NCBI GenBank assembly: GCA_004802705.1
Contig: SGPL01000141.1
Coordinates: 1-63,095, forward strand
DNA from: Bondarzewia mesenterica
Lineage: Eukaryota > Basidiomycota > Agaricomycetes > Russulales > Bondarzewiaceae
Length of the DNA stretch: 63,095 nucleotides
Direction of reading: 5' to 3'
The translations under genes and the position numbers were made by a program. Shown here piece after piece: positions 47,983 to 59,091 of the stretch (its first letter is position 1; the number at the start of each line of letters is the position of its first letter). A model generated the notes under the pieces. That model was given only the letters and a program-made list of their open reading frames with translations, was not told the origin of the DNA and did not search any database.

Positions 47983-50688
47983 CTACGACGGCCAAGTTGG
48001 GTACTGATGTCGCGAAGGAGGAGTGTAGCAATGGTGACGAGGGCTTGATGTGGGGCGGGATGGTACTGACGGGGTGTAATAAGGCGTGGGATATGTCGGG
48101 GTGAAGCTATTGGAATAGGGTTGTGGAGAATTGTACGGTTGCGGAGAAGTGTAGGGTTGTGGAGAGTAATGGGACTGGTCTGAGGTGGAGGGCCGACGCT
48201 GAGGGTAAAACGTTCCATTCACGTTGTACGGGCTTCCCCCAATGTTACTACCAGTGGCGACGGACGTGGAGGCAAAAGTGTTGACATTACCATTGACGCT
48301 CCGCATCACCGTGTGTGGCGACTCATCCATACGAGACTTCTTCCAAATTTGTTCCGTAGGCGAAGGTACGTCGTCGGAAGCTTTCCGCTTGCTTGACGAA
48401 GCTGATGGCGGCTCGGGCTCCTCGTCAGAGTCGAGGGTCAAGTCAATGACATGAGAATCAGGAAAGCCAAGGTCCATGGAGAGGTTGGAAGACTCGCCAC
48501 GCCACGAAGGCGATAACTCTCTCTTCACCTGACCTTCTTCCTCATCGTCCGAGTCCAAGACGAGCACGGCATCGTCGTCATAAACAGCCCTTGATTTTCC
48601 ATTCACTAGACCTGTGTCGCCCGGAAGCTTGGGACTCTGGGAACTGCTACGCTTTATGACTGGCTTTTCAGGTGTTGGAGGCAGGCTGAGGGGCGCGACA
48701 GGCTGATGACTGCTCCTCCAACCAGCCGACGCATATTTGTCGTCAGAGGTATGCCATTCTCCATCGGCCTCTACCATGACATCCTCCACACTGTCCGGCG
48801 TTGTCCGTAGTATCTCGTCAAAGTAGCTACGGAATTTTTCAAATAACTATTAACTTAGCGAATTCGCGAGCAATCAGGTAAACATACCCATCAACAATGA
48901 TATCTTCGTGATTGATTGATTTATCACAAACAGGACAAACCCAAGTTGTCGTTTGTTCGTTAACAGAATACCACGACATCGCGTCAAAGCATTGCGGGTG
49001 CACGCATTGAAGCGCCCGACAAGGCGTGCTAATTCGCATATAGCTCAACTGAACGCAGATGGTTGGTGAAATTGACGACTGGGGAGCAGACAGTCAATAC
49101 GACGTACAGGGCATTTCAAAGACATCTTCTGAGGACCAGCGACGATGTCATCATCATTCGAGATCATCTGCTTCACTGCATTGAGAGAGTCAAGTGATGT
49201 TCAACACCTGAAAAAAAGCGTACGCACTCTTCGCGAGCACCTCCGCGCTGCTCTTATACTTCCCCTTCTTCAGCCTGTCGATCAACTGATCTACGTTCGT
49301 TACTTGAACCAGCATGACGACCATATAGTATTTCTGCGCCATAATAACACACAAAAAATGAGATCATTACACGACATGAGGCTCAGAATCGGGCGTACCT
49401 TCGGCGGTGGAGGTTGCTGATTACTGCTCGTCTGATTGTTCACGTAGACCATCTCAACTCGATTTTGGCTGCCCTGCACCACGCGTACCGACTTGCCCAA
49501 ATCAGCAGGTGGTGCAGTGCCAGGCTTCTTCTTCAACCCCTTCATGTTGGCCGCGATCTGAACTTGGTTGACCCGCACCTCGCAGGTTGGGGGGAATTCG
49601 ATAGGACACAGACTCGTATTGGAGCGGAAGGCGGAAGGACTCAGGGAATAGTATGACGATGAGGTACAGTAGAGTCGTAATTGATATTTGGGGCTAGGAG
49701 ATATTTCAGACAATGCGGACGTAAATCACAAGTGAAAAGCAAACCTTGTGGCGGTGAGCTTCGTGATCTGTTCGGAGTTCAGCGTAAACGTTACGACTTG
49801 TGAACGTCGATCAACTTGACTCGTGGACTCTAGAGATGGCATGCATCAAGAGAAAAGGCTGCGTGGTTCATGGATCGCACTCTTACCTGGACATTCAACA
49901 ACATTGGACACCGCCTGGTCGATGTTGAAAAACGGGGATGGTCTGAATCGTATAGCTGAGTACAACTTTGTGTAAGTGCATGCACCTCGCGCGTGGCTTA
50001 GAATGAAGGCTTACTTGGTCGCGTGGCTGCAGCTGTACTGGCGGAGGACGATGCTAGAGATGATGGGGGGATTCGAGGGGCAGAAAAGGCATCGTAGCGG
50101 GGAATGGTGTTGAGGGCCAAGGCCGGATTGGCATAGGATTTGGTTGTACCAGGCAAGGGATACGATTTGGCAGTAGACGTGGCTGAGGATGATTGAGCAT
50201 AGGCGGAATTCAAGTTTTTGTTGTATCTATTATAAGACGACCGGTGGAGATCAGCAAAGTTGTAGTCGTTCCTCCGCCTCATTTAAGAACGAGTGTAGGG
50301 TGTAAGACAGGAGGACGTGCATGCCACCCGAAAACAACGATGGTCAGATAGAAGCGGTACTCACGTTCCGGTGATCGTTACTTGATTCCAAATCACGCGG
50401 AATTTATTCCATTTCTCTACGTTACTGGCAGACCTCCAGCCATCCAGAGTATCAATAATACGTTTGATAAGCTCCTGCTTTTTGCCAGTTTTGCTGAGCA
50501 CGGTCCAGCACTCGTCGTTGAGTCCAGTGATGATAGCCTTGAGTCTGTCTACGGTAACATTCCTTAGGACGGAGTCCTTCAAAACCTGCAAAAAGGAACA
50601 CGCGCCAGAAACTGTTATTGAATGGCAAAAAGAGAATAACGCAAGAATCCCTTACACCGAAGTCGGCCCAAGGGTCAATGGATGACAT
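47983..50688 (-). CDS. SIZ1: SIZ/PIAS-type E3 SUMO ligase
   Basis: Nuclear E3 that transfers SUMO from Ubc9 to chromatin and repair proteins. Domain order: MSSIDPWADF then VLKDSVLRNVTVDRLKAIIT-type SAP domain (50361-50688), a Ser/Ala-rich linker (50.0-50.28 kb), PINIT domain with CPIEFPPTCEVRVNQVQIAA and NMKGLKKKPGTAPPADLGKS (49.3-49.7 kb), and the SP-RING zinc finger with CVHPQCFDAMSWYSVNEQ and WVCPVCDKS (48.84-49.05 kb). The tail holds a SUMO-interacting motif HVIDLTLDSDEE and a short repeated SPQPY segment (about 48.11-48.18 kb). Stop TAG 47983-47985. Six to eight introns. It diverges from NudC. Confidence 0.92.
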
Positions 50689-50954
50689 TGGGAGACCAGA
50701 CGAGCAGCTGTGATTGCGACAAATCGATCCAGAACGGCAGCCAAAGTATGTAAACGGAGAAGAGCCAAAGATTGTTTTCCGCGCTGAGCTCACCGTGCCA
50801 TCCACTGGCCATGGATTATACAGATGTAAATAATGGTACACACAGTGGTTGTGTCACGTGACAAATCCCGCATCTCCTTGTCAGGTTCTCCTTCGTTGCG
50901 CCTGCGAGTAACTTGCCGATCCACGCTTCACTTGTTCCTTTGTATTTCCACACC
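50689..50954. promoter_or_regulatory. Bidirectional promoter region, SIZ-type ligase / NudC
   Basis: 266 nt between divergent start codons; a CACGTGAC element (E-box core CACGTG) lies at about 50854-50861. Its function is not known here. Confidence 0.4.
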
Positions 50955-51958
50955 ATGTCCGCTCAGGAAGATGAGTACGATAAACTTACCCCAGAAGAGA
51001 GGGAGGCCAAAGATAAAGCCTCTCGTGAGCGCGAGGCCGCAGAGCAGGCCGGTAAGCTCGACCTTCCTCCGTGCTAAATTTCAGACATATACAGATGTAT
51101 ACATCCAGCGCTTCCTTACACTTGGAAGCAAGAATTAGGAGAGGTTGACGTCAATGTTCCAGTTCCAAAGGGAACGCGCGCTCGTGATCTCAACGTCGTC
51201 CTGCAGAAGAAGAAACTTAGTGTGGGGCTCAAGGGCAAGGAGCCGATCATGAGCGGCGAGCTTTGCAGCGAAATCAAACTTGAGGATAGCACCTGGACAG
51301 TTGGTATGATATATCCGCCTGACTTCTCCTGCTCTGAGTCTCAATCTTCCCAGAGGACCAGCAGTTCGTCCAAATTCACCTCGAAAAGGTCAACAAGATG
51401 CAGTGGTGGGAGAACGTGCTCACCCATCATCCTAAAATCGATACAAAGAAGATCCAACCTGAGAATAGTCAGCTCAGCGATCTGGATGGAGAGACAAGGT
51501 ATGCGTCCATCGCTCAGTGTCTTTGAATTTTTACCGACAAGGTCTGTAGAGGAATGGTAGAGAAAATGATGGTATGACCAGTCGTCTTCAATCTCTAGAC
51601 GTTCCAACTGACCTTCTGTTGTGTCAAGTTTGACAATCAACAAAGGGTAAGCGGCCTCGTTTATCTGTTGTTTGATCATGTCTAACAGAGTTGTTTAGCA
51701 AATGGGCAAGCCTACGTCTGATGAGCTCAAGAAGCACGAGGTAAGACGTACAGTTCATTTGATCTTGAGTAAATCGTCCAACCTCTTCCTTTTGTGACAC
51801 AGGCTCTCCAGAAATTCCAAGCTACTCATCCTGAACTAGATTTCTCCAACGCAAAATCTCATAAATTTCATCGGTGGTATCAATCGACAGGAGAGAATAA
51901 TAAAACAACGTTGTATTTGTCGAATTCTGTATGTTTGTATCTCAGTTGTCCATGCTAA
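50955..51958 (+). CDS. nudC: Nuclear migration protein NudC (likely 3' frameshift)
   Basis: CS-domain co-chaperone that works with Hsp90 and dynein regulators in nuclear positioning. The N-terminus has a coiled acidic/basic stretch [20 protein letters not shown], then [40 protein letters not shown] and [20 protein letters not shown] with KMQWWENVL, the CS domain core. The end reads [10 protein letters not shown]. In the family the protein stops a few residues after this. Here the run of four As at 51853-51856 puts the expected stop (51862-51864) out of frame and adds about 31 residues to a stop at 51956-51958. I think one A is missing and the true end is 51864. Introns near 51051-51094, 51304-51356, 51499-51550 and others. 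The start follows an A at position -3. Confidence 0.9.
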
Positions 51959-52063
51959 ATGTTTGTCCAATGCGTAAACGGAAAAGGAGTTGGTCTTCTG
52001 CATGATTGAGGTCGACGCTCTGTGAATCCGCTTCACATTGTATATCTGACAACGACAAACCAA

Positions 52064-54459
52064 TCACAACTTGCGCCTTTTCCCTACCCCTTCATCTGCA
52101 ACTGCGCTCTTCCTTTTGACGCTCTCCACAAGACTCTTCAAACTTTGCCCGTCCGCACCCGCACTGTCGTCAGCAGGCTGGGCACCCATGCTAACCCTAT
52201 CGCCTTGTTTCTGGCGTCGCTGTTTTGACCGCTCCTGCAGCAGCACTGCCATTGACTTGGTCTTTTTGAAACTGCAAAGAAAAAGCGCGATTATTCAACT
52301 ACACGAAGATACGAAAGGTGAAGAAGACGCACTGAGGGTTACTCGGATCGATAGCGAAAGTATGATCCTCGTGGAGCGCCTTGAAGCGCTCGTCCTGAAC
52401 GTTGATCATAAAATCTTCCTGCAATTCATTCTCGCCTTCCTCGCCTTCCTTACTCTTCTTCCCCTTCTTGCCCTTCCTGCCTTTCTTCTTCTCAGCTCTG
52501 AGCACAGCTTTCATACTGAAGTGCTTCGGCTCCGCGCCAGGATGATCAGTGTCAACCAAAAGAGAGAGCTCCTCTTTTGTTGAAGGCCTGCGGACCTCCT
52601 GCTCCGACTCATCCTCGTTATTACCTCTCTTCCCCTTTTTCCTCCCTTTCTTTGGTTGCACAATTGACTCGTCCTCTCCCTCACTCCCACTCTCGCCAAA
52701 GAACTTGTCACCCGCCAAATCATCCACCTCCGACTTCTGACCTGGCTCATTGACTCTCAGCTCTTCCTTCCTCTTCTTCCTCTTCTCCTTCATCTTCCTC
52801 TGATACTTCTCTAATGTCGTCTCGTCCTCCGTCTTGGCCCCACTCAAAGCGGGCATGAATGTCACCTCCATATCCACGTCGCCCTTGTCGTCGCCGCCAA
52901 ATGCCCCTCCTCCCCAGCCCTCTGGCAAATCGTTTCCGCCGCCACCGAGGAGCAACGCGCGAAGCTTCTCGCGCTCCATGTCCTTTTTGCTTTTGCCCTT
53001 CGCGCCATCGCCGTCGGACTCAGATTCTGAACCTGAAGAAGACGCGACGTATGCACGAAAATCGTTTTCCTCGATTTCTTTTCGGGTAAGATTGCGTCGT
53101 GTTACGCGGTTACGCTCGGGGTCATCTTGGTCCCATGTAAGTTTTACTTTGGAGTGTCGGAGAGCCTATGATAGTGTCAGATGCGTGAGGGATCAAAAGG
53201 TAACATGTGGCGAAACTCACGTCCGTGACGAAGTCAAGGCCTTTGTAGTCGGTGCTGAGGTCCTCGCCGGCGACTTCATCCCTTGAGAGAGATGAGAGAT
53301 GATCAGAAGGAGGAAAGAAGTGGGCACATGGAGACATACCGAGGATCTTCTTCGAAGGTCATGTTATCTGGTACAAAGCTCAGATCGAACACATTAGCCG
53401 AACGCTCCAGTTCTGTTCCCTGTAGCTCAGAGTACAAATGAGAGGTGGCTTGAACAGTATCGCATTCAACAATAGCGTAGTAATAACTGAGATCGACGTC
53501 CTGTTAAGCAGTATGTACACGGACGCGATATCGACAACGTACCGTAGTCGTTCGAGCTGATACTTTCGAAGAGCGTCCTCGTCATACTCGTCGGCATCCC
53601 CGGTTTCATAGATGTTCGTCTCGTTGATCTCCTCATCTTCTACACCCTTCTTTTTGAACAGCTCTACCGGTGGTCCTTCTTTTTCTTCCCTCTCCAACCT
53701 CTCTTGTCCAAATTGACTGGGGTATACGCGAACGCTTAGCACCTTTCCTCTGATGAAGGGCGCGGGATTTTTTGAAATTTTCGAGGAGGACGCAACGGGA
53801 GGGGAAACAACAGAGGCGAAGATCCTGAACAGATGACTGGCACGCACGTAATCCCAATCGAGATTCACGACAGCAAGTCGGCGAGTCCGGGGTGCATCTT
53901 CCTGTTCATCCTGCTCTGCGTCTGCCGCCTTCGAGTAGGCAGCGGCCTGAGCATCGAGGTCGGCGAAATCCTGTTCGTCGAGATCAATTTCTGCGTCATC
54001 ATCGTTGATGCGGATAGGTTTGGAAGCGTCACGACCCAAAATGACGACGTCGTCGGCGTCGCTTTCGTCCGAAGCCTTTTGGTCTTCCTCGTCAGAGGAT
54101 TCCAAGAGAGCTTCTCCACGCGCATAGTCTGGACTTGTCTTCAGCTCGTCCTCGTCCTCTTCATTTTTTTTCCAAGCGGTAGAAGCGCCGCAAATTATCC
54201 TTCTCATGCGTGTGTGACAGTGCACGGCCATACTTGTCCACGCGCTTGCCTATTGGTTACCGCAACAGATGATTGCATCAGATGCGGCGGTGAGCAGAAA
54301 CGAATTCAGAGTCGCACCGCCTTTTCCTTTCTTCTTGCTTTTCTTGTCGTCCTCGAAGATGCTCTTGAAGCGGTCGTCGACCACGACCTTTGATTGGAGT
54401 TTCTTTGGACGCCTGAAGCGAGGGTCAGACTTGAGACGGGCAAAGCGAGGGTCAGACAT
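52064..54459 (-). CDS. ESF1: Pre-rRNA processing protein ESF1
   Basis: Nucleolar factor for early 18S rRNA processing. It starts MSDPRFARLKSDPRFRRPKK, then VVDDRFKSIFEDDKKSKKKG, an acidic region (DDVVILGRD, DLDEQDFADLDAQAAAY), the RRM-like core with RRLAVVNLDWDYVRASHLF, VLSVRVYPSQFGQERLEREE, YYAIVECDTVQATSHLYSEL and NVFDLSFVPDNMTFEEDPRD. The C-terminal half is a long charged region and the NUC153 domain (DERFKALHEDHTFAIDPSNP, then over an intron HFKKTKSMAVLLQERSKQRR). It ends RRKL. Few introns. It is convergent with NudC and diverges from the repeat-precursor gene. Confidence 0.94.
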
Positions 54460-54826
54460 GGATGAAGCAAAGTGCAGGAGATCAAAAATAGACCAATAGG
54501 AAGCGTGGGAAAGGGGAATTCGGGGTTATCTCCCTGGAAACAAACGTCTCCATCACGTGGCAACGGCTTCACATCTGCTAGGTCCACCTTTGGCCGCCTC
54601 TTAATTCCCTCTCTCATCCCTTCCTCTCACTCCCTCCCCTTCTCGTCAGTCCATCTCCCTTTACATTCTGCCACCGCTTGAGCTCACTTTTTATTTATTT
54701 CTTAGTTTTCGTTTCAATTCTTCCCAACAGGCCGCAGGACGTCCTCTGAACCATTCTTTTCAGCCTCGATCGGCATATCCAACTCTCGACTGATATTTTT
54801 AACGCTTCCTCATTCCTACTGCCGTC
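54460..54826. promoter_or_regulatory. Bidirectional promoter region, ESF1 / repeat precursor
   Basis: 367 nt between divergent start codons. The half next to the repeat precursor is C/T-rich (about 54605-54720), as in other leaders here. No specific site was identified. Confidence 0.4.
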
Positions 54827-55479
54827 ATGTTCACCTCTCGCCTTTCCATTCTCGCTGCGTTGGCAGCTGTCTTTGTTAGCCAAGTAGCGGCAGTCCCGAT
54901 GCCTATGCCTATGAAGTTCCGCATGGGTGTACGTTTTCTTATTCTGATATCACCCGCCTATATATAGACTGATGTCTCCATCAGCATGCTTTGGGTCAGC
55001 GCGAGCTAACACCCTTTGATACCATCCCCGCCTACATCAAGCGCGCCCCTGCCGACATTAACAATATTCCTGCCGAAATTGCTACCAAATCGCCGGCGGG
55101 CGTCCTCGAGCAGTACAAGCGTGCTGATGTCAACGAGATTCCCGCGGAAGTAGCGACCAAGTCGCCTGCAGGCGTGCTCGAGCAATACAAACGCGCCGAT
55201 GTCAATACAATCCCTGCGGAAGTCGCCACGAAGTCTCCCGCTGGCGTCCTTGAACAATACAAGCGCGCAGACATCAATACAATCCCTGCAGAAGTCGCCA
55301 CAAAGTCTCCCGCTGGCGTCCTCGAGCAGTACAAGCGTGCTGACGTCAACGAGATTCCCGCGGAGGTAGCGACCAAGTCACCAGCAGGCGTCCTTGAACA
55401 ATACAAGCGCGCAGACGTCAATACAATCCCTGCGGAAGTCGCCACGAAGTCGCCAGCAGGTGTTCTTGAACAGTATTAA
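54827..55479 (+). CDS. Secreted Kex2-processed tandem-repeat peptide precursor (KEP-like)
   Basis: A 198-residue secretory precursor. Exon 1 (54827-54928) encodes a signal peptide MFTSRLSILAALAAVFVSQV ending at an AAVP-like site; exon 2 runs from 54985 to 55479. After a short spacer ending AYIKR come six copies of a near-identical unit that begins AD(V/I)N(N/E/T)IPAE and ends GVLEQY, with copies 1-5 followed by the dibasic site KR. The last copy ends directly in the stop codon. There are six KR sites in all and no cysteine in the repeats. This is the layout of fungal KEP proteins and alpha-factor-type precursors cut by the Kex2 protease in the Golgi. Unit 1 has an extra AP in front, which a Ste13-like dipeptidase could trim. 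No UstY/DUF3328 modifying enzyme lies nearby. I do not recognise the peptide itself, so function is open: signal, surface or effector peptide. Confidence 0.88.
55045..55476 (+). repeat. Six tandem units in the precursor coding region
   Basis: Units at 55045-55122, 55123-55194, 55195-55266, 55267-55338, 55339-55410 and 55411-55476. Units 2-5 are exactly 72 nt, unit 1 carries 6 extra nt, and unit 6 lacks the KR codons. Units 2 and 5 share the Glu variant (NEIPAEV); units 3, 4 and 6 share the Thr variant (NTIPAEV). Confidence 0.95.
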
Positions 55480-55937
55480 GTGGTAAGTCATTCGTACGAG
55501 TTCGAGAAGCTATCGTTTCATACTGATTCAACTGTTATTTAGACTCTGAGACTCTTACCGGGATGATGGGTGGCGCATGGGTGCCTAGACGGCGTGGAGG
55601 TCGCTGTTGTAATTTTTGCATATCGTTGAGTGCCGGAGCGCTGAAAGGACAGCACTGGTTTTTTACTTGCGGATTTTTTTCTTCCTTTCCTACGTTCGAC
55701 CTCACTTTGTGTTGATTCGCATCTTGCGTCGTTCTTTGTTGTTCCTGGAATAAGAGTGAATCGAGATTGGGAGTCGGATTTGCACAACTGTCCTGCTTGA
55801 AATTCTCTGAGACCTTCAAAGCCTCGATATAATCATTCACCTCAAGTTGTATGCGTACTTGAAAAGAGACAAAATCATGCATACAGATACCTTGAGAATA
55901 ATGGCCTTGCCTTATGAAGAGAGTTGAAATACAAGAC
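55480..55937. other. Intergenic, convergent 3' ends
   Basis: Between the stop of the repeat precursor (+) and the WD40 gene (-). No gene recognised; minus-strand open frames here look like antisense noise. Confidence 0.5.
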
Positions 55938-57914
55938 TTAGCTGGTACTGTCGACCCAAATCCAGAGGCTTCCTTTCCGTCCAACGGCCGCAATGACCCT
56001 TCCATCTAGCCCCATATTCGCTGCTTCAATCTCCTCCACCTCTTGCTCACCCGGGGCACCTAACACAATTTTCCACCCCAGATCCTCCTGCCACGTCCCC
56101 AGATCCTCCCTCTCCTCCTGATCGGGCTCTTCCAGCCGCATCCGTTTCGTCATCATCACAACCTCTGGTTCATCCAACGGGAACGGGGGCGGCTCTCGCG
56201 GTGAAAGATGACACACATTGATGATGCGGAGGGTATTGGAGAGCGGAAGGAGGATGAGCGGGTCATCGACATTAAGTCCGGTGACGGGGTCGACCGAGCG
56301 ATAGATGCTGAGTCGGAAGGAGGGCGGTGGGTACGGTAGGGAAACGGAGGATAAAATTTTGAAAGATGCTAAGGTGAAGTTCGTGATTGGGTGAGCTCTG
56401 TAAATAATGTATGGGTGGTGCCAGACATACCGCTATCTTGATAGTCCTGTCAAAAGGTAGTATGCATGTCACATCTATGTGAGTATCGACAGGATAGATG
56501 AACTTACAGCTGCACATCCCCTGAGCACTTCTTGGAAAGGTTGATTCGGCGGAAAAAATCTATCCGTGCTCAACCATTTCCAAAGGACCATTGTGCCCGG
56601 CTCTTCGTACCACTCATCACTCTCTTCCCTTCGCATGGGCGCAGGGGCGCTGTGAGTTACGAGAATATCATGGCTTACCCTGCAAGACAAGTGCAATCAG
56701 CCAATGAACGATGAATGGTAGAGCTTACTTTGAATAGAAGGATGTACCAATTGATGGACAGCACACGGGCCTTATGAACGCAAGAGCTGCTGAACAAAGG
56801 TTTGTCTTCCCGCTGAATCGGAGGATTCTCTCCCTCAACACTTGGCGGCAGACGCCAGATCTTGACAGCCCTATCCATCTAAGCGGTCTCACATGAGAAT
56901 TGATCGCATGCATCACCCACATACATACTTACACCACAAGTCGCGATCAATGGTAATAATGGGTGGAACGCAGCATCATGTACGACAGACTGATGTCCCC
57001 CGCTCCTACCACCGCACAGAACGACCACGCATCGGCCAATTCCCTTGCCTTCGGGCTCCGTCATGTGGAGACCGTGTGCAGCACCGGCTCTGCTCGGTCC
57101 AGTGCCCGGCATCCATTCGGGATTGTTTGGCTCTTGCGTAGGATTAAGCGTTAGATCATAAATGCGGGCTGTAAAATCGCGCGCGGTAGTACACAGTATG
57201 TCAGGAGTGGTTGGGTGCGCTGTGATTGAGGTGATTGCCTGCGAGATCATATGAGATCACGGGCGGAGTGAGTAGAAAGGATGAGACGCGCGCACACCGC
57301 CATGACCGCGTAGATAACCCACAATTTGACAAAGGCGGACGTCGACGACGTAGAGGAGTGATGTGCAGCAGAATACGATGAACGGGTTTAATGGCTGGTT
57401 TCGGCTCAGAGCCCAGCAGACACTGGTGACGCCTTCGTTGGTTTTCTGGATTATTTAATTAACATGAAGAATTCACCTGAGATTAGCGAGAAAACACATG
57501 AAAAATGAACGACTTGCGGTAATGTCGCGAAGCATCAGTCGCAATGCCATGGAAGGCCTTGGCTCCATCGCACGGACAATGCACACCTGGCCGACAGTCC
57601 CGACGGCAATAGTGCCAGACCAATATTGTATCATCTTCTTCCATTCTGGTATCATTTCCGGGGTATTGTGAAGGCCTCCCCAGAGCCTCTCGAGGGACTC
57701 CTCGTCCCATGGGAAAAGAGCCACACAATGGCAAGGACGGGGCTGCGAAGGGTCAATCTAACAGCAAACGTAAATGCCAGGTGAAACCTCTAGGATCAAA
57801 AAATGCAGAACAGACGACTATTCTTTTGGTGAGACGGAACGGAAGTGGAGTCTCGCGGTTTCTGTACCAAGGAACATATGCCGATCTCGCCTCTGCCTCC
57901 GGTTCGGCGCTCAT
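55938..57914 (-). CDS. WD40-repeat protein, EED/ESC-like (candidate PRC2 subunit)
   Basis: Predicted beta-propeller. Start MSAEPEAEARSAYVPWYRNR, then after an intron of unusual donor an IDPSQPRPCHCVALFPWD block followed by WSGTIAVGTVGQVCIVRAME. WD repeats follow: NPFIVFCCTSLLYVVDVR, AITSITAHPTTPDILCTTAR with DFTARIYDL, HQSVVHDAAFHPLLPLIATC then GMDRAVKIWRLP, ARVLSINWLSHDILVTHSAP, GTMVLWKWL, and a last one ending GRVIAAVGRKGSLWIW. The sequence CGMDRAVKIWRL is very close to the EED signature CGMDHxxKxWRI, and the overall layout fits ESC/EED, the H3K27me3-reading subunit of PRC2. Other WD40 families remain possible. Junctions at the 5' end (near 57.7-57.8 kb) and in 56.2-56.5 kb are tentative. 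It diverges from the NDUFA11 gene. Confidence 0.68.
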
Positions 57915-58146
57915 GGGTGCTTTTGGGAGATCACGGAGAGTTTGAATCAAGATAATACACGTTCGTTCGTACCGAATCGATATACAACAAGTTGTTTTAC
58001 AGAGAGCGAATGACCGCGAATTCTTATACGAGAACTTGAAAGGACACTGGGAGAGTCCAGGAAAGGCAGGCGACGAATTGGGTGGCCAACATTTGCCACC
58101 GTATCTTCGCCGTTCGTGCTCCGTCGCCATCCGTCCTCCCTCAAGC
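57915..58146. promoter_or_regulatory. Bidirectional promoter region, EED-like / NDUFA11
   Basis: 232 nt between divergent start codons; no distinct motif recognised. Confidence 0.4.
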
Positions 58147-58763
58147 ATGTCGTCCTCTCCCTCCCCCGACCCTCCCACATACGAAGACAAGCCATCTATC
58201 AAGTACGCCGCAAAGTCGGCCTGCAGTCGGGCGTGGTCGGTGCCTTTGTCAGCACCGTCCAGAATGCCCTCGGCACACATTCTAGCGGCGCGGGTGGTTT
58301 CCTCACGAGGAGCGGTGGAACTATCGGATTCTTTGGTGTGTCCTTCTGCGCGGCTTGTTGTGGGGTAGAATGAGAGGCTCATAGCGGCAATGGAATCTTC
58401 CACGCCAAACAGCTGCTATGGGTGCAACCTTCGCGTTGACTGAATCCGTCGTAGCGAATCAGCGCCAGAAGGACGACCCGCTCAACGGTGTTGCTGGTGG
58501 TTGTGCTGCGGGATTCTTGGCTGGCATCAGAGGTGGGTTTACTTGCCGTCCGCGCTTTAGGGAGTGCATTCTGAGCTGAACACCGTTCAGCACGCTCTCT
58601 GCCCGTTGCAGTCGCGTCATGTGCAGTCCTGGGGGCAGCAGTCGGGACGTTCGACTACTCAGGGAAAGAGCTTGGTGGGGATCAATCTCTGTCATTCGAG
58701 GAAAAGCGTCGGCGATTCTTCAAACAACCTCCATCAACAGTTCCTGCCGTTGCTGAAGAATAG
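58147..58763 (+). CDS. NDUFA11: Mitochondrial complex I subunit NDUFA11/NUO-21.3b type (single-base deletion)
   Basis: Accessory membrane-arm subunit of NADH:ubiquinone oxidoreductase, Tim17-like fold. Exons 58147-58335, 58413-58532 and 58591-58763 total 482 nt, one short of a multiple of three. The sequence starts MSSSPSPDPPTYEDKPSIKY and then, only if a base is added at about 58212-58214, reads VGLQSGVVGAFVSTVQNALG, GAGGFLTRSGGTIGFF, AAMGATFALTESVVAN, DPLNGVAGGCAAGFLAGIRA and SYGKELGGDQSL-like C-terminus ending TVPAVAEE. With the correction it is 160 residues, normal for the subunit. The glycine-rich helices are the family fold. The AAA run at the break suggests an undercalled homopolymer. 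Confidence 0.87.
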
Positions 58764-59091
58764 AGTATATAAAATCTCATCTGATTTTATTGGGATTGCT
58801 TCCTTCCTTTCCATACATCCATCCTGTGCTTCTGCGAGACAAGGATTGCGTGATGAACATTGAGTACGAGAGCATGGCATGTTATACATAAATTCGTTTG
58901 TAACAAGTAAGTGACAATCGACTTTGAAAGACGAACGAAGTTACAGTTCAGATGCACATCCATACAGCGTGACTGTACAATCCGGGAATACAGCGATGAT
59001 ATGTTCACCTCTGACATATCCATACGGCACAAAAGCATCATAATGTAAATAATAAGGACAATGTACTTGAGCCTAGAGCGATATCCTGGTC
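58764..59091. other. Intergenic, convergent 3' ends
   Basis: Between the stops of the NDUFA11 gene (+) and the BRCT gene (-). No gene recognised. Confidence 0.5.

Noticed and set aside
55032..55445. 137-residue repetitive open frame on the minus strand
   Set aside because: It is the antisense shadow of the tandem-repeat precursor; repetition keeps it open, with no signal peptide or splice logic.
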